Below are positions 24,773-35,489 of a DNA stretch of 64,000 nt, in pieces. A model generated the notes under the pieces. It made no database searches and was not told where the DNA came from. It saw nothing but the letters and a program-made list of their open reading frames with translations. The stretch's first letter is position 1; each line of letters starts with the position of its first letter. The DNA comes from Pithys albifrons albifrons (Eukaryota; Chordata; Aves; Passeriformes; Thamnophilidae): the NCBI RefSeq assembly GCF_047495875.1, contig NC_092459.1, positions 17,655,795-17,719,794 of the forward strand. The letters are read 5' to 3'. A program made the translations under genes and the position numbers.

Positions 24773-25785
24773 TGTGTTGGTTTTGCAAGGTAAGGTATTG
24801 GTAGTGGCAAAATACAGGGGCAGCTTCTGTGAGAAGCTGTCAGAAGCTTCCCCCATATCCTACAGAGCCAATGCCAGCTGGCCCCAAGATGGACACACTA
24901 CAGGCCATGCCAAGCCAATCTATGGTGATGATAGCACTTCTGGGGTAATGTAGCTAAGGAGGGAGGGGGAAAAATGCTTATCAACATATTCAGCCAGAGA
25001 GAGACTCAAGAATGGGATAGAAACATCAAGGTCAGTGAAGAAGGATGGGAGGAGGTTCTCCAGGCACTGGAGCAGAGAAATCCCCTTCAGCTCATGGTGC
25101 AGATCGTGGTGAGGCAGCTGTGCCCCTGCGGCCCTTGGAGGTCCAGAGTTGAGCAGATATCCTCCTGCAGCTCATGGAGGATCCTGGAATGTAGCAGGTG
25201 GATGGCTGAAGGAGGCTGTGATCCTGTAGGAAGCTTATGCTACACCTGTGTACCTGTGGAAAGAGGAGTCCATGGTGGAGCAGGTTTTTTCACAGGACTT
25301 GTGATGCTCTGATGAACCCATACAGGAGCTCTCTGTTCATAAAGGACTGTCTCCTGTGTGAGGGACCCATAATGGAGCCGGGGAAGAATGTGAGGAGTCC
25401 TTCCCCTGAAGAGGAAGGAGCAACAGAGACAATGTGTGAAGAGCTGACCACAAACCCCATTCCCTTATCCCCCTGTGCCATTTGGGAGTGAGAGGGTAGA
25501 GAAATTTGGAGGAATTTGAGCCTGGATAGAAAGGTGAGGTGAGGAAGGGTGTTTTTAAGAATTGGTTTTATTTTTAATTTTCCTACTCTGTTTTGGTTGG
25601 TAATAAATTAAACTAATTTCTCCAAATCATGTTTGTTTTGCCTATGACAGTAACTGGTCAGTGATATCTCCCTGCCCATATGCCAATCCATGATCCTTTT
25701 ATTTTCTCTCCCATGTCAGATGAGGAGGGAAGTGAGAGGATGCCTTTGGTGGACACCTGACATCAGCCACGGCCAACCCACCTCA
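24773..25785 (+). mobile_element. Long ERVL-like LTR (~1 kb)
   Basis: Starts TGTGTTGGTTTTGCAAGG and runs through the GGGGCAGCTTCTGTGAGAAG block, repeated GTGGAG/GACCC-type units and a poly(A) motif AATAAATTAAAC (AATAAA at 25602-25607). It closes with the TTTGGTGGACACCTGACATC region typical of a songbird ERV LTR family I recognise. The 3' edge is set at the CCTCA near 25785 but is approximate, and no clean target duplication was found. No internal viral genes adjoin. Its apparent ORFs are read-through of GC-richer LTR sequence. Confidence 0.75.
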
Positions 25786-28129
25786 CTAGTATTCACACTA
25801 ATGATTCTAATGAACAGATTTGCCCAAGACAATTTTGTAGGCACTTTAGGATACAAAATGGCAGGAGTAATTTTCTCTTTAAATAGAGGTGTCTGCAAGT
25901 TCAAGTTACCCACAACTGCATAAAAAACTTCCTGTGCCAAAAGAATTCACTATTTCTTTTTAATTCAAAATTTCTGCTTTGTTCACATCTTTGTTCTCTT
26001 CTAATCACTTACTATGGCTACAGTGATATTTCAGCTCTAGGCCTGGCCTTGTCATGCTGATATTTCCAGTGACAGTGACCTATCTTTTTCTCACCAGGCA
26101 TCTAATTTTCTCAAAGATTCAAGCAGGTTCACAGGGGCAGCAGCAATTACATGTACTCAAGACTGTTAAAAAGGATGAGTGTGGCTCATTCACGTACAGT
26201 GAGTATTCAGAAAGTTAGTGGTCATATTGCATAAGCAGGAAATTCAAAGTATTTATAGATGGGAAAATAACAAACTCACATGAACTGGGGTGCTTTTTAA
26301 GTGAGCAATTTCTGCATGCTCTTATTCTAACTAAATACTAACCAGAACTATTTGTGATTCCAAGTCAGTACACATTAAGCAGACTCTTAAGCTGTACTGT
26401 GGCTTGTGATTTTAATCAGTCTTTTGGTGTTGCACTCTTGGAGCTAGGAACTCCTATTACTTGAGCTTTTGTAATTTTCAAGCTGAACTAAAGCAAAGAA
26501 GATTTTTGTACCTAGTAAGATTTTTTTCCTGTGTGTTAGTTAAAATGCATATATATAGCAACTCAGGAAAACTGCTGGGATGAACAGATGACCAAAATAA
26601 TGTCTCAATACTGTTTTGAGCAGCTTTTGAAAAGTATGCAGCTTTGGGAACGAGGTCTGTCACACCTCTGGGTACTTAGAGTCAGAAACAGGGGCAGAGT
26701 ACAGCCCAAACATCCTCTCAACATTACTTTTTTAATAAATTGTTTGGCTAGTTTCTTTGGCATACAGTTATCAGAGAGTGTGTAGGTTCTCATAGCCCCT
26801 GCACTGTAGACAGTTCTTTAAATCTAACAGTGTTGTATGATGGCCACCTTTAGATCCCTCTGAATGGAGTATGGACCTCATTCTGGATTTCAACCAGCAG
26901 TAAGAGTTTAGGTGCATTTATCACTTAAGAATTTCTCAAAGGTATTCAGTATTTTTATAATTTAGATTTTCTTCCTTCTGATTCATTCATAAAACTTTTT
27001 AGCTCTTCAAAAAAATACTGTTTTAAAATACATTAGAAATTTAATACATTTTGCTTATTTAGGTTCTATATAATCTTCCAGCAGAAAATTATAACCACGT
27101 GAAGTAGCAACTAGCTATTATTTATTGATCACTTATTTTCATCAATAAAAGTAAAGCTTAATGTAAACATCTTTCCAAGAGTTTCCATTATATGTGATTG
27201 TCCTACAGGAACATCTCTAAGGTAAAGACTGACTTCACGTTACGAATTTATGCATTCTTATTTTCTTATTGTCAGAGTTTAAAATCTCAAATACAAAGAA
27301 GAGGGAAAATAAAGGTATTATCTCTATGTATTATAGAGCTGCAAACTAGAAAATACTAAATTCCATTCCTAGGGTCTTGTGAGAAGGGTTTGGCATGAAA
27401 CACAAAACCTTCTCACATGTGAAGCACAATGGCTGATGACTACAGTCATATTGAACTACTTACAGTCAGGTTGTGAGTTGGTTATTTATTTGTTCAGCAT
27501 ATTTTTCATTATGCCAGAAGTGAAGAATATAAGACAAAAGTTACTTTTGCAGTATACAATAATCAAATACACCTGTGAGTCAAGCAAAGTGTACTTCCAT
27601 GTTAAGATATGTGACAGAAATAGCTGGTATCCCACTCCAGTAAGTGGTCATTGAAATGTTGATTCATGGAAGTAATGATGTGAAGTGCTGCTGACTCGCT
27701 ATACAACACACAAAAGAAGGTTATGATTCAGGTCCACAAGATACTGCTAATTTTAACGTTGACTAAGCTTACAGAAATCAAAACAAAGAAAAATCAAATA
27801 GGGACACCTTGACCTTTTTATATTTCTGCATCACAAGCACCTTGCATTGGGTGCCACTTGAGATATGTAGCATTGAAATGTGTCAGTGAATGCCACCCCA
27901 TATTTTTCCATTCATCTTAAGAATTTAGTTGAATCATGACAAATCCAAGAATTTCTTCTGCTGAGGATATGTGGTAACCACCTGGCTAAGAATCAAACTC
28001 ATCTTTTCCTTGATTATTTAAGGATTTAAATACTTTATGCTGCTAAATGGACTGGTTTTCCACAGAAAATCAGGAAGTGATTTCTACTAAAGGAATAGTT
28101 CCGGCAGACTCCTAAGAAGTAGTTGTAAT
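25786..28129. other. AT-rich DNA, nothing recognised
   Basis: No gene or transposon supported on either strand. Confidence 0.45.
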
Positions 28130-28720
28130 ACTCCAGCCCAGGGAGTTTTACTTTATGTACTAATCCACAACACTTCAATCAAGATTCAATCTACCCACAA
28201 TACTTAAGTTAAAATCCAGTCCCCCCAGCTCTAAGCCACTCAAAGCATCAATAATGGAGCAAAGAAAGAGAAGCAGGGGGAGCAAGAAGAGAGAAGGAGA
28301 AAGAGGGAGAGACAGATCATATAACTACCACTGGAACTTTGTGGAAGACAAGCTCTCATATGTCCACATGGCAGGGTCAAGACATGTGGCAAACTTATTC
28401 CTTTGGGTTTATCTGCTCGGATCCCTATGGCCAAACTCCCCAGCTAGGGCCTCTTACTCACTGGCCAGTTGGGTTCCAGGCCAATGTGGGGGACAGTGTT
28501 CTCACTGTCCCTGCCAATCCAAGACAGGCTCAGGGGCTCCAGGAGCTGTGGTGTGTTACAGTTTTCACGGGCTACTCCAGGGCTTCCCCATGTGGGCTGC
28601 AGGAGTCTGCCATGAGGGACACAATGCCTCCCCATCTCCATGACGTTCGACCCATCCCTTCCCCCTCCACACATGCACACACACCCACACACATACCCAC
28701 AACGTGATTCTAACCCAATA
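28130..28720. other. GC-rich patch of unknown origin
   Basis: About 590 bases are clearly richer in G and C than both flanks. They contain a purine-rich run (near 28.26-28.32 kb), CpGs and a closing CA-rich stretch (28.66-28.70 kb). Open frames exist on both strands, none with a recognisable product. The abrupt composition change suggests an inserted element such as an LTR, but I found no matching ends or target duplication. Confidence 0.35.
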
Positions 28721-30405
28721 ATTACTGATCTGATGTCTAACTAACTTAAGCTGAAATGCCCTCAAAGAGAAATAGGATGTGATTTCAGCACTTGTGTTTC
28801 AGAGGCTATTTTACTTAACCTGCTCTGAGAGACCATCAAAATGCATCATAAGACTCAGGTACATCGGATGTCTTTTTCATGAACTTAGGTAGAGTTTAGT
28901 TGGAGTAAAGGACAGAAACTTCATTTTAAGACAAAAATGGTGTTCCATTAACAGAAAAAAAAAAAAAAACAACAAAAAACAAAACTAAAACACAAAAACA
29001 AAAACCAAAAACAAACACAGAAGAAGCTTTTTAGTATTTTCATGATTTCTGGGATTTTAATATGTTAAGGGAGGTCTCTGATAATTGTATTCGAGAAAAA
29101 TTCTGAATGTTTTTGCTAATTTGTTGGAGATGTAAAAAGCACGTAACCTGTGGTCAAGTCAGTCCTTGGTTAATCTTTCTGCAGCTCTTCAGTAATAAAT
29201 ATTGTAAATCCAAGGCATGTTTAGCAGGAAATGCACAAAACAGTTAGGTTCATCTGCAGTGTAGGATTCCAAGAGATACTGAATGATTGTAATCTCTGTT
29301 TCAAATCAATTTTCAAATCTTATAAATTTGAGGTTTCTAGTCTTTTTTTACTCAGTCATAATAATCAGTTCAGGCAGAATGGAAACAGAACTGCAATTAG
29401 GATTGTGAAAAAGACCTAATTCAGAAGGAATTTATATTTAGTTGGACTTTTCCCACTGTTTCTTGATCATTTATATTGGGTCCTCAAAAATAGGTTCAAT
29501 TAGCTTGCTGGCAAGCAATAAAGACTACACAGGAAACGGAAAGAAACTGGTTTTATCTTTAAGAGAGAATGCAGTTACTAGAGTTGCACTTCGTGCAATA
29601 TCATGAAAGAAGAGCTTGAAAAAATAGTGGCATAATATTCTCTTTTTTATAAAAATAAAATCTGGGTAATTATACAGTCCAGCATCTATAAGGTTTTGCC
29701 TTTAAGTTTATGAAAGACAGTCATTTATGTGTAAAGAAAAGTGTTCATAATGGTGTAGCCTGACATCTGGGAGCTTAAAAAAAATTCAGAGTTGGAGTCT
29801 AACTTTATCTAAAACCCTTTGACACTGCTCAGAAGTGCAAAGGGAGCTAAAATGGGCAAACCCTATCTTCTTAAATTCCCTTGACTATCCATGTGAATTC
29901 AAAAGTAAATTTCAGTAGAACCATAACATTGCTGTTTCATGTTTGGTGTCAGCATTCTTTCAAGTAATTGAGCCTTACTGGCATGAATAAGTACAAAAGC
30001 AAGAATTAAGTTCAAAGGCTTGAAAACTCAAGCAATGCAATATGAATGTAATAACAATTTCATAAGAACAAATCAGTAAAACACCTACTTTTCCATAAAC
30101 TACTTATATTGCACTACTCTCACAGAAGACAAATTTATCAAAAAATCACCAAACATTTTGAATGATAAATATGGTTCAAAAATTTTCCATTAGCATAAAT
30201 TAAAACTTGATTAAATTTTGGCTAGATAACTATGTATTTAGCAACATTTTGTTCTATGAATAAGTTCCTTTCCTGTTAACTTCCAATCAGGAAAATCTGT
30301 AAGAAATTTGACTTATTGACAGAAATGGCTTCTTCTCTTTTCATGGTGAGATGCTTCTTCTTTAAAGAATATGCCTTTCACAAGAATTTAGTTTTGGAAA
30401 AATTT
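28721..30405. other. AT-rich DNA with an A-rich run
   Basis: An A-rich, C-interrupted run lies near 28.95-29.02 kb. Otherwise nothing is recognisable. Confidence 0.4.
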
Positions 30406-30642
30406 GGGAGTTTTGGTGTTGCAGCTGATATAGAGTGAATTTTCTTCCTAGTAGCTATTACAGTACTGTGTTTTGAATTTAATTTGAGGGTAATATTGAT
30501 GTTTTAGTTGTCGCTAAGTAGTCCTTACCTTAAATCAAGGACTTTCCAGTTTCCCATGTTCTACGTATGAACAGGTGCACAGAAAGCTGGGAGGGAGCAT
30601 GGCTGGGAGAGGTAACATGAACTGGCCAAAGGGATATTCCCT
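30406..30642 (+). mobile_element. LTR 5' fragment, TATAGAG...TTTTCTTCCTAGTAGC type
   Basis: The sequence GATATAGAGTGAATTTTCTTC, CTAGTAGC, then GATGTTTTAGTTGTCGCTAAG and CTGGCCAAAGGGATATTCC follows, in order, the 5' part of the same LTR family found complete at 60029-61171 on the other strand. The 3' half with the TATA box is absent. It is diverged and looks old. Confidence 0.7.
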
Positions 30643-31745
30643 ATAAACTAATGTTATTATTATATTTTACTTTGTTTCAATTATTAAACTTCCATATCTC
30701 AACTCATGGGTTTTACCTTTTTTAACTTCCATCCCACCAGAGGAAGAAGGGAGTGGCTGCATGGTACTTAGTTGCCTTCTGAGGTTAAATCACCACAGCT
30801 GGCATGCTGTAATTCATGTAGCTACATATCACCAACCAAGTGAGTAATTCAGATTTTTATTGATCCAGGCTCTCCTAAGATATTTTTAATTGCCTTTGAT
30901 ATCTGTAATATATGAAGATAAAAAAATTGTGTTGTTTACACACTTTCGTTAATGCTCAGGGCTGAGGGGAAAATACTCCAAAAAGTAGTAATTGAAATTA
31001 ATTGATAAAATATCTTGGAAACTTTTCCATTATTTCTAAGTAGCATTAATGGTATCTGTATATATAATCTTTATTAAAAAAGCAGATAAACTATGCAGCT
31101 GTACTTTAAATGATATATTTTCCTGTTGAAAAAAATGAGAACATCACAGGTTTCCAAATATGTGAAAAGTTTCTAAAACACTGATTCTTATTATTTGCTC
31201 TGTTACATAGTCCTTTAAAGCTTTAATACAGTATATACTTTTCCTGTTCCTATTATTTTTCCAAATGTACCTAAAAATCAATAAAATATTTATGACCCTA
31301 AATAAAATACTTGGATCAAGGACTGCATTTGTGACACAAGTATTTATGAAATTTATTTGTTAGTCTGTATGTCTACAAACACAATGTATGAGTAAGCATA
31401 GAAACATACGTGTGCATGACAGACGCGCGCACACACACATGTAGAGCTGGCTCATCAGACAACTTTCTATTACATATTGATTCCAGCACTTAGATGATAG
31501 AATATTAATAAGAAGAACTTATTTCATATGGAAAGAGATAACAGAGTAAGATTCCAGAAAAAGAAATAAAAGAAATGCATAAATAAACAAATAGGAAAAT
31601 CTAATAACAGATACAAAACCTAAAAGTTCAACTGAAAAATATAAAAAATTTGCTCACTCTATTTCAAGTTCTTCTGTTACAGAACTATTCTTCTCTACTT
31701 TTTTTCATTTGTGTTTTATATCCAAACTCAGATCTGATAGTCTAC
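30643..31745. other. AT-rich DNA, possible intron
   Basis: Nothing recognised. Would be intron just downstream of the candidate exon at 31746-31881. Confidence 0.4.
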
Positions 31746-31881
31746 CTTAAAATAGCCATTGCCATTGCCATAAGACTGCAGAGGAAAAGGTGAAGTCCGT
31801 TCAATTCCAGATTCATTTGTTATGCTTGCCACTTGAATCATAAAAGCCTTCTTGTTGAACTCTCCATTTTCACAGCCAAAG
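31746..31881 (-). CDS. Candidate internal coding exon, FN3-like pattern
   Basis: The minus strand has an acceptor CTTTCATTGTTCAG and a donor TTTTAAG/GTAGAC enclosing 136 bases. Only one frame is open: one base completes a split codon, then 45 codons follow and the exon ends in phase 0. In-frame stops lie just outside both splice sites (TGA upstream, TGA downstream). The peptide runs FGCENGEFNKK, then AFMIQVASITNESG, IERTSPFPLQ and SYGNGNGYFK. The stretch FMIQVASITNESG resembles the last strands of a fibronectin type III domain (hydrophobic alternation then A/S-x-T-N-x-x-G), but that match is loose and I cannot name the gene. Surrounding DNA is unique and non-repetitive. Confidence 0.5.
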
Positions 31882-34164
31882 CTGAACAATGAAAGTTCAA
31901 GTCAGTAATAGTAACAATATAAACATGCAATGTCACTCAAAAACTCAGCTTGGCAGAAATATAATTGACAGGCATCACAATGTCCCAGCAGAGGAACAAT
32001 TATAAATAACACCAACCTTTAATACCCCTTTTACTTCCCACGCATCCTTTAGCTAACTGTTTTTGGTATAAAACTTCTCAACAATTCCAAGTACCATATG
32101 TAACTGATTCCATGCAACTGCAGTTATATTACATCACAACCCTTATCTTTTGACGTTTATTCCAGACATGCAGAGTCCAATGACTCTACCCCAATATACT
32201 TAGTGACTACTAAGTTCTCAAGCCAACAACTGTTTAGTTTATGCCTTGACACATCATCAAGTTTATTACTCTGTTCCTATTAGCCACTGTAGTCTTCTGT
32301 TAACTAGCAAAATTCTTCTTGCCTTTCAAAAACCTAATACACCTTTAATACTTATAATAAAAAAATTGATCAATTTATGATACTGTCTCCTAAAAACATT
32401 TCCTCCTCAGTTGCCCACTATCAAGCCTTTTCCAAAGCCTTATTTTCTTTGATGGGAGAATCTTATTGACACCTTCAAATCCCTCAGCAGCATCTCCTGA
32501 GAAGATTGGCTTTACACTTGCATACATTTCACATCTGTTGGTGCAATGCAAAAGGCAGCAACTTTTGATAGCATTTCATGAGTGACAAAATGACGTTCAC
32601 TGCTCCAGGCTTAAAATGCCTATGGGCTTTAGTTTTGGTGGTTTTTTCCCAAAGAATATGGTCTTGTAGATTATGGTACCTTTGGATTGAAGCAGTATTT
32701 GCTCTGATGTCATCCCATCCCTTTCCTCAGATTGTTAGCTTATTTGTATCCTGACTATCTGTCAATGCTAAACTGATGTGAATTCTCAACCCAGGTTCCC
32801 TGTCCTCATCCAAATGGCTATTCCATTCTCCATTTAATAGTATCTCTGCTAAAAACAATGTCTTCATGCGCTCAAAAAAATTAATAATTTCCTCCTATTC
32901 ATTTACCTTAATCTTTTTCCTCCTACTTAATTTTGTATTTCTTTAACTTATATCCTACAGAAACTAGAACTCCTTTACTGAATATTTTTCTTATTACACT
33001 TGAGCATACTGCATTAAAATTATCCTGTTATGAACTACTAATGGATGTCATTTCTAGTTCTAGAAAGACTTATGCAAGTGTTCTATTTCATATGATTTAA
33101 GCAGTATTGTTTATATCAGTGGGAACAGTTGCTATGCAAAAAGACAATCCCATAGGTAGCTCTTTAGTAATTTCAAACCAAAAGTAAGAAAAAAGACTTT
33201 AACCCTCTGGGATCTAACAGTCTGCAGTGCTTAGTGTGCTAGTCATTTCAGCTCAACTTTCCTTCAGTTTTAGAGTGAACATAGCTTGCGGCTCAGACGT
33301 TTTCATGAAGGACACCTGTTCAAAAGTGAGCACTTTCATTTTAGCCTGTTGTAAAGACTTAGTATCAAATACTGTCTCATTTTTAAATCTGATTTAACTC
33401 AGTGGAGGTACTCTGGGTGGCCATTATCCATGGAAGGCAAAGTTTAGAACTCTGTTCTATTCACCTGTGAAAAATGATTACCCTTTACTATTAACAAAAT
33501 ATATATGCTAGCAGCTATCAATGCTTCCACATTTTTATATACTATATTGGACAGAGGGCTTTTTATACAGAAACAAGACATTTTTTTTCCTTTTTAAGAC
33601 AGCATGAAAGCTATTCTGGAGATCGACATACATTTCTATACAACATAAATCCAAACCTTTTCAATCAAGTACAGTGTTTGAGTAGTTATAGGGTCCAGAA
33701 AAACCTCATGGCAGTGATGAACTAAAAGCATGCTCTTGTGAGAGCATGCTTTTGATTTCATAGAAGGCATTACATCAGGAGATAATTCATCTTTCAGGAA
33801 ACAAGAGAACAGAACAATTTCTAAGTGAGCAGACAAAGAGTACTCTAATTATTCTATTTGTTTTATAAGTAATTGATATGTGCCAGCAGAAATTTGTCAT
33901 TGGTGTTCTGCAAAAAAGCTTGGCTTAAAAGAACACAGAGTATTTACACTGAATAATCTAATGTAAAAGATTGCTTACAACTAATCACAAACAGCCATTA
34001 TTTTTCAGGATATTTTCTATTCCACCTCTATAACTAAAATTAATTTTATATGAGCCTTCCCAGATGAAAGCAGCAACTCACACAAGGTTCCAATAGCTGC
34101 TGCACTAGAAACCACCAACAGATAAAAATGCATTAAATGATGGAAGTATCACATAGGAATGGAC
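31882..34164. other. AT-rich DNA, possible intron
   Basis: No transposon recognised. A perfect 13-bp hairpin lies at 33724-33753. The minus strand is open from about 33.81 to 33.64 kb after a pyrimidine-rich tract, but a poor donor and a non-consensus acceptor argue against an exon. Confidence 0.4.
33724..33753. repeat. Perfect 13-bp inverted repeat
   Basis: AAAAGCATGCTCT and its exact complement are separated by four bases (TGTG), giving a 30-bp hairpin with no mismatch. Confidence 0.95.
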
Positions 34165-34936
34165 AGAGATATAAACTGAATTCATAAGGTTTGGAGAAAA
34201 TGTGGGAGAAATAGCTCTGCAGATACCAAGATCAGAGCAGAAAGAAGGGGAGAAAGTGCCAGAGCAGAGATTTCCCTGCAGCCCATGGTACAGACTATGG
34301 TGAGGCAGGCTGTCCTCTGACAGCTCATGAAGGAGTCCACATGGCATCAGGTGGATGCTTCCTGAAGAAAACTTCAGGCCATGGAGAACCCAGACTGGGG
34401 TAGTCTATTCCCAAAGGGCTGCACCTGTGGAAAGGATTCGCACTGGAGCTGTTCTTGAAGAACTGCAACCTGCTGAGAAGAATCCATTTTGAAGCAGTGC
34501 TTGAAGGACTGTCCTGTGGGAAAGACCCCACAGTGAAGCAGGGAACAGTGTGAGGAGGAAGGAGAGGCAGAGATGAAGTATTATGAACTGCCTCCCCTGC
34601 TCCCCATCTCCATGCCTCTTGTGGTGCATGGAGAAGGAACTAAGTAGAAGAGTTCAAAGTGAAGTTGAGGCAGGGAGGAAATAAGGAGTGGGAAAAATGT
34701 GTTCTTAGCTTTGCATTTGTTTCTCACTATCCTACTCTTTTTTTTTAATGCAATAAATTAAATAAATCTTCCCCAAGTTGATTTTGTTCTCCCCATAATG
34801 GTAACTGGTAAGTGATCTCTTTGTCTTTATCTTGAGACATGAACTTTTTCACCCTAATTTCTCCCCTTGTTGTGTTGAGGAGAGGAGCATGAGAGTGGCT
34901 GGGTGAGGGTCTCGCTGCCAAGGCTAACGCACCACA
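34165..34936 (+). mobile_element. 5'-truncated ERVL-like LTR
   Basis: This resembles the LTR at 24773-25785: repeated units around GCAGCCCATGG and GTGGAAAGGATTC, a CCTACTCTTTTTTTTTAATG run, then AATAAATTAAAT (AATAAA at 34752-34757), GTAACTGGTAAGTGATCTC and an end near AACGCACCACA. The upstream TGTGTTGG start is missing, so it is 5' truncated or too diverged to see. Boundaries are approximate. Confidence 0.65.
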
Positions 34937-35155
34937 ATGTCACATGTCTCTCAGACGGGAACTGTTTAATGCCCCTATTTTAGGCAGAGTCTTAGCATTT
35001 AGACTTTAGAAATTCCCAAACGAAGAGAATAAGGAAATCAAATGTTTACAAGAAGCATTGAGAAGAAAGAAAGATAAGAGAGAGGAAAAAAAAATCCCTG
35101 AGGACTCAGAACTACTTACAAAACCAGCATAATGTGGTAGGTACTTCATATATAT
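34937..35155. other. Short unassigned spacer
   Basis: AT-rich DNA without visible features, directly before the SINE target site. Confidence 0.4.
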
Positions 35156-35168
35156 GCTTTTATTACTA

Positions 35169-35476
35169 TGTATGTATGGCCAAACTTCGCGAACGAAGAT
35201 TTGGGAAGGGCTGTCCCCACGTGCCCTTTCCAGCCTGCGCAGTGGATTTTAGGTGAGGCTCAGCGTGCGCAGAACTGGCCCCACCGTTTAAGTCCTGAGG
35301 TTCATCTGCCGTGGCCGAGCGAGCTTGGACGGTGCCAGTGAAGTCCTCAGGACTAGAACCTACAGCACCCGGCATTTCCCAGGAGGTCTTCCATCCAAGT
35401 ACTAATCCGGGGCTGACCCTGCTTAGCTTTCGAGATCTGACGGGATCGGATGTCAGGGAGGCATTTAACTGCCCAC
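35169..35476 (-). mobile_element. Full-length SINE with 5S rRNA-like head
   Basis: A 308-bp insertion is bounded by a perfect 13-bp direct repeat GCTTTTATTACTA (35156-35168 and 35477-35489), the mark of target-primed retroposition. On the minus strand its first ~120 bases match vertebrate 5S rRNA at roughly 80 percent by eye, including the internal promoter region. About 180 bases of unrelated, CpG-bearing body follow, then a short ATAC-type tail. Near its 3' end the minus strand can form CTTCG-TTCG-CGAAG, a stem with a TTCG loop. The tail is not the CR1 octamer, so the partner LINE is unknown. A second, truncated copy lies at 3772-3924. It belongs with 5S-derived (SINE3-type) elements; the ancient AmnSINE1 is an alternative, but the intact target duplication argues for a younger insertion. 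Confidence 0.8.
35358..35476 (-). ncRNA. 5S rRNA-derived region (SINE head)
   Basis: Reverse-complement landmarks of 5S rRNA appear in order: CTACAGCACCCGG, CATCCAAGTACTAA, GACCCTGCTTAGCTTTCGAGATC, then GACGGGATCGG. This covers the whole 5S length, including the pol III internal control region (C box). The 5' quarter is poorly conserved, and it sits inside a retroposon, so it is not a functional 5S rRNA gene but the element's promoter-bearing head. Confidence 0.8.
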
Positions 35477-35489
35477 GCTTTTATTACTA

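Noticed and set aside
24974..25491. Overlapping plus-strand frames of 84-112 codons
   Set aside because: They fall within the LTR at 24773-25785 and show no retroviral protein motif.
35358..35476. Functional 5S rRNA gene
   Set aside because: About 20 percent divergence, a degraded 5' quarter and retroposon target duplications show it is part of a SINE.
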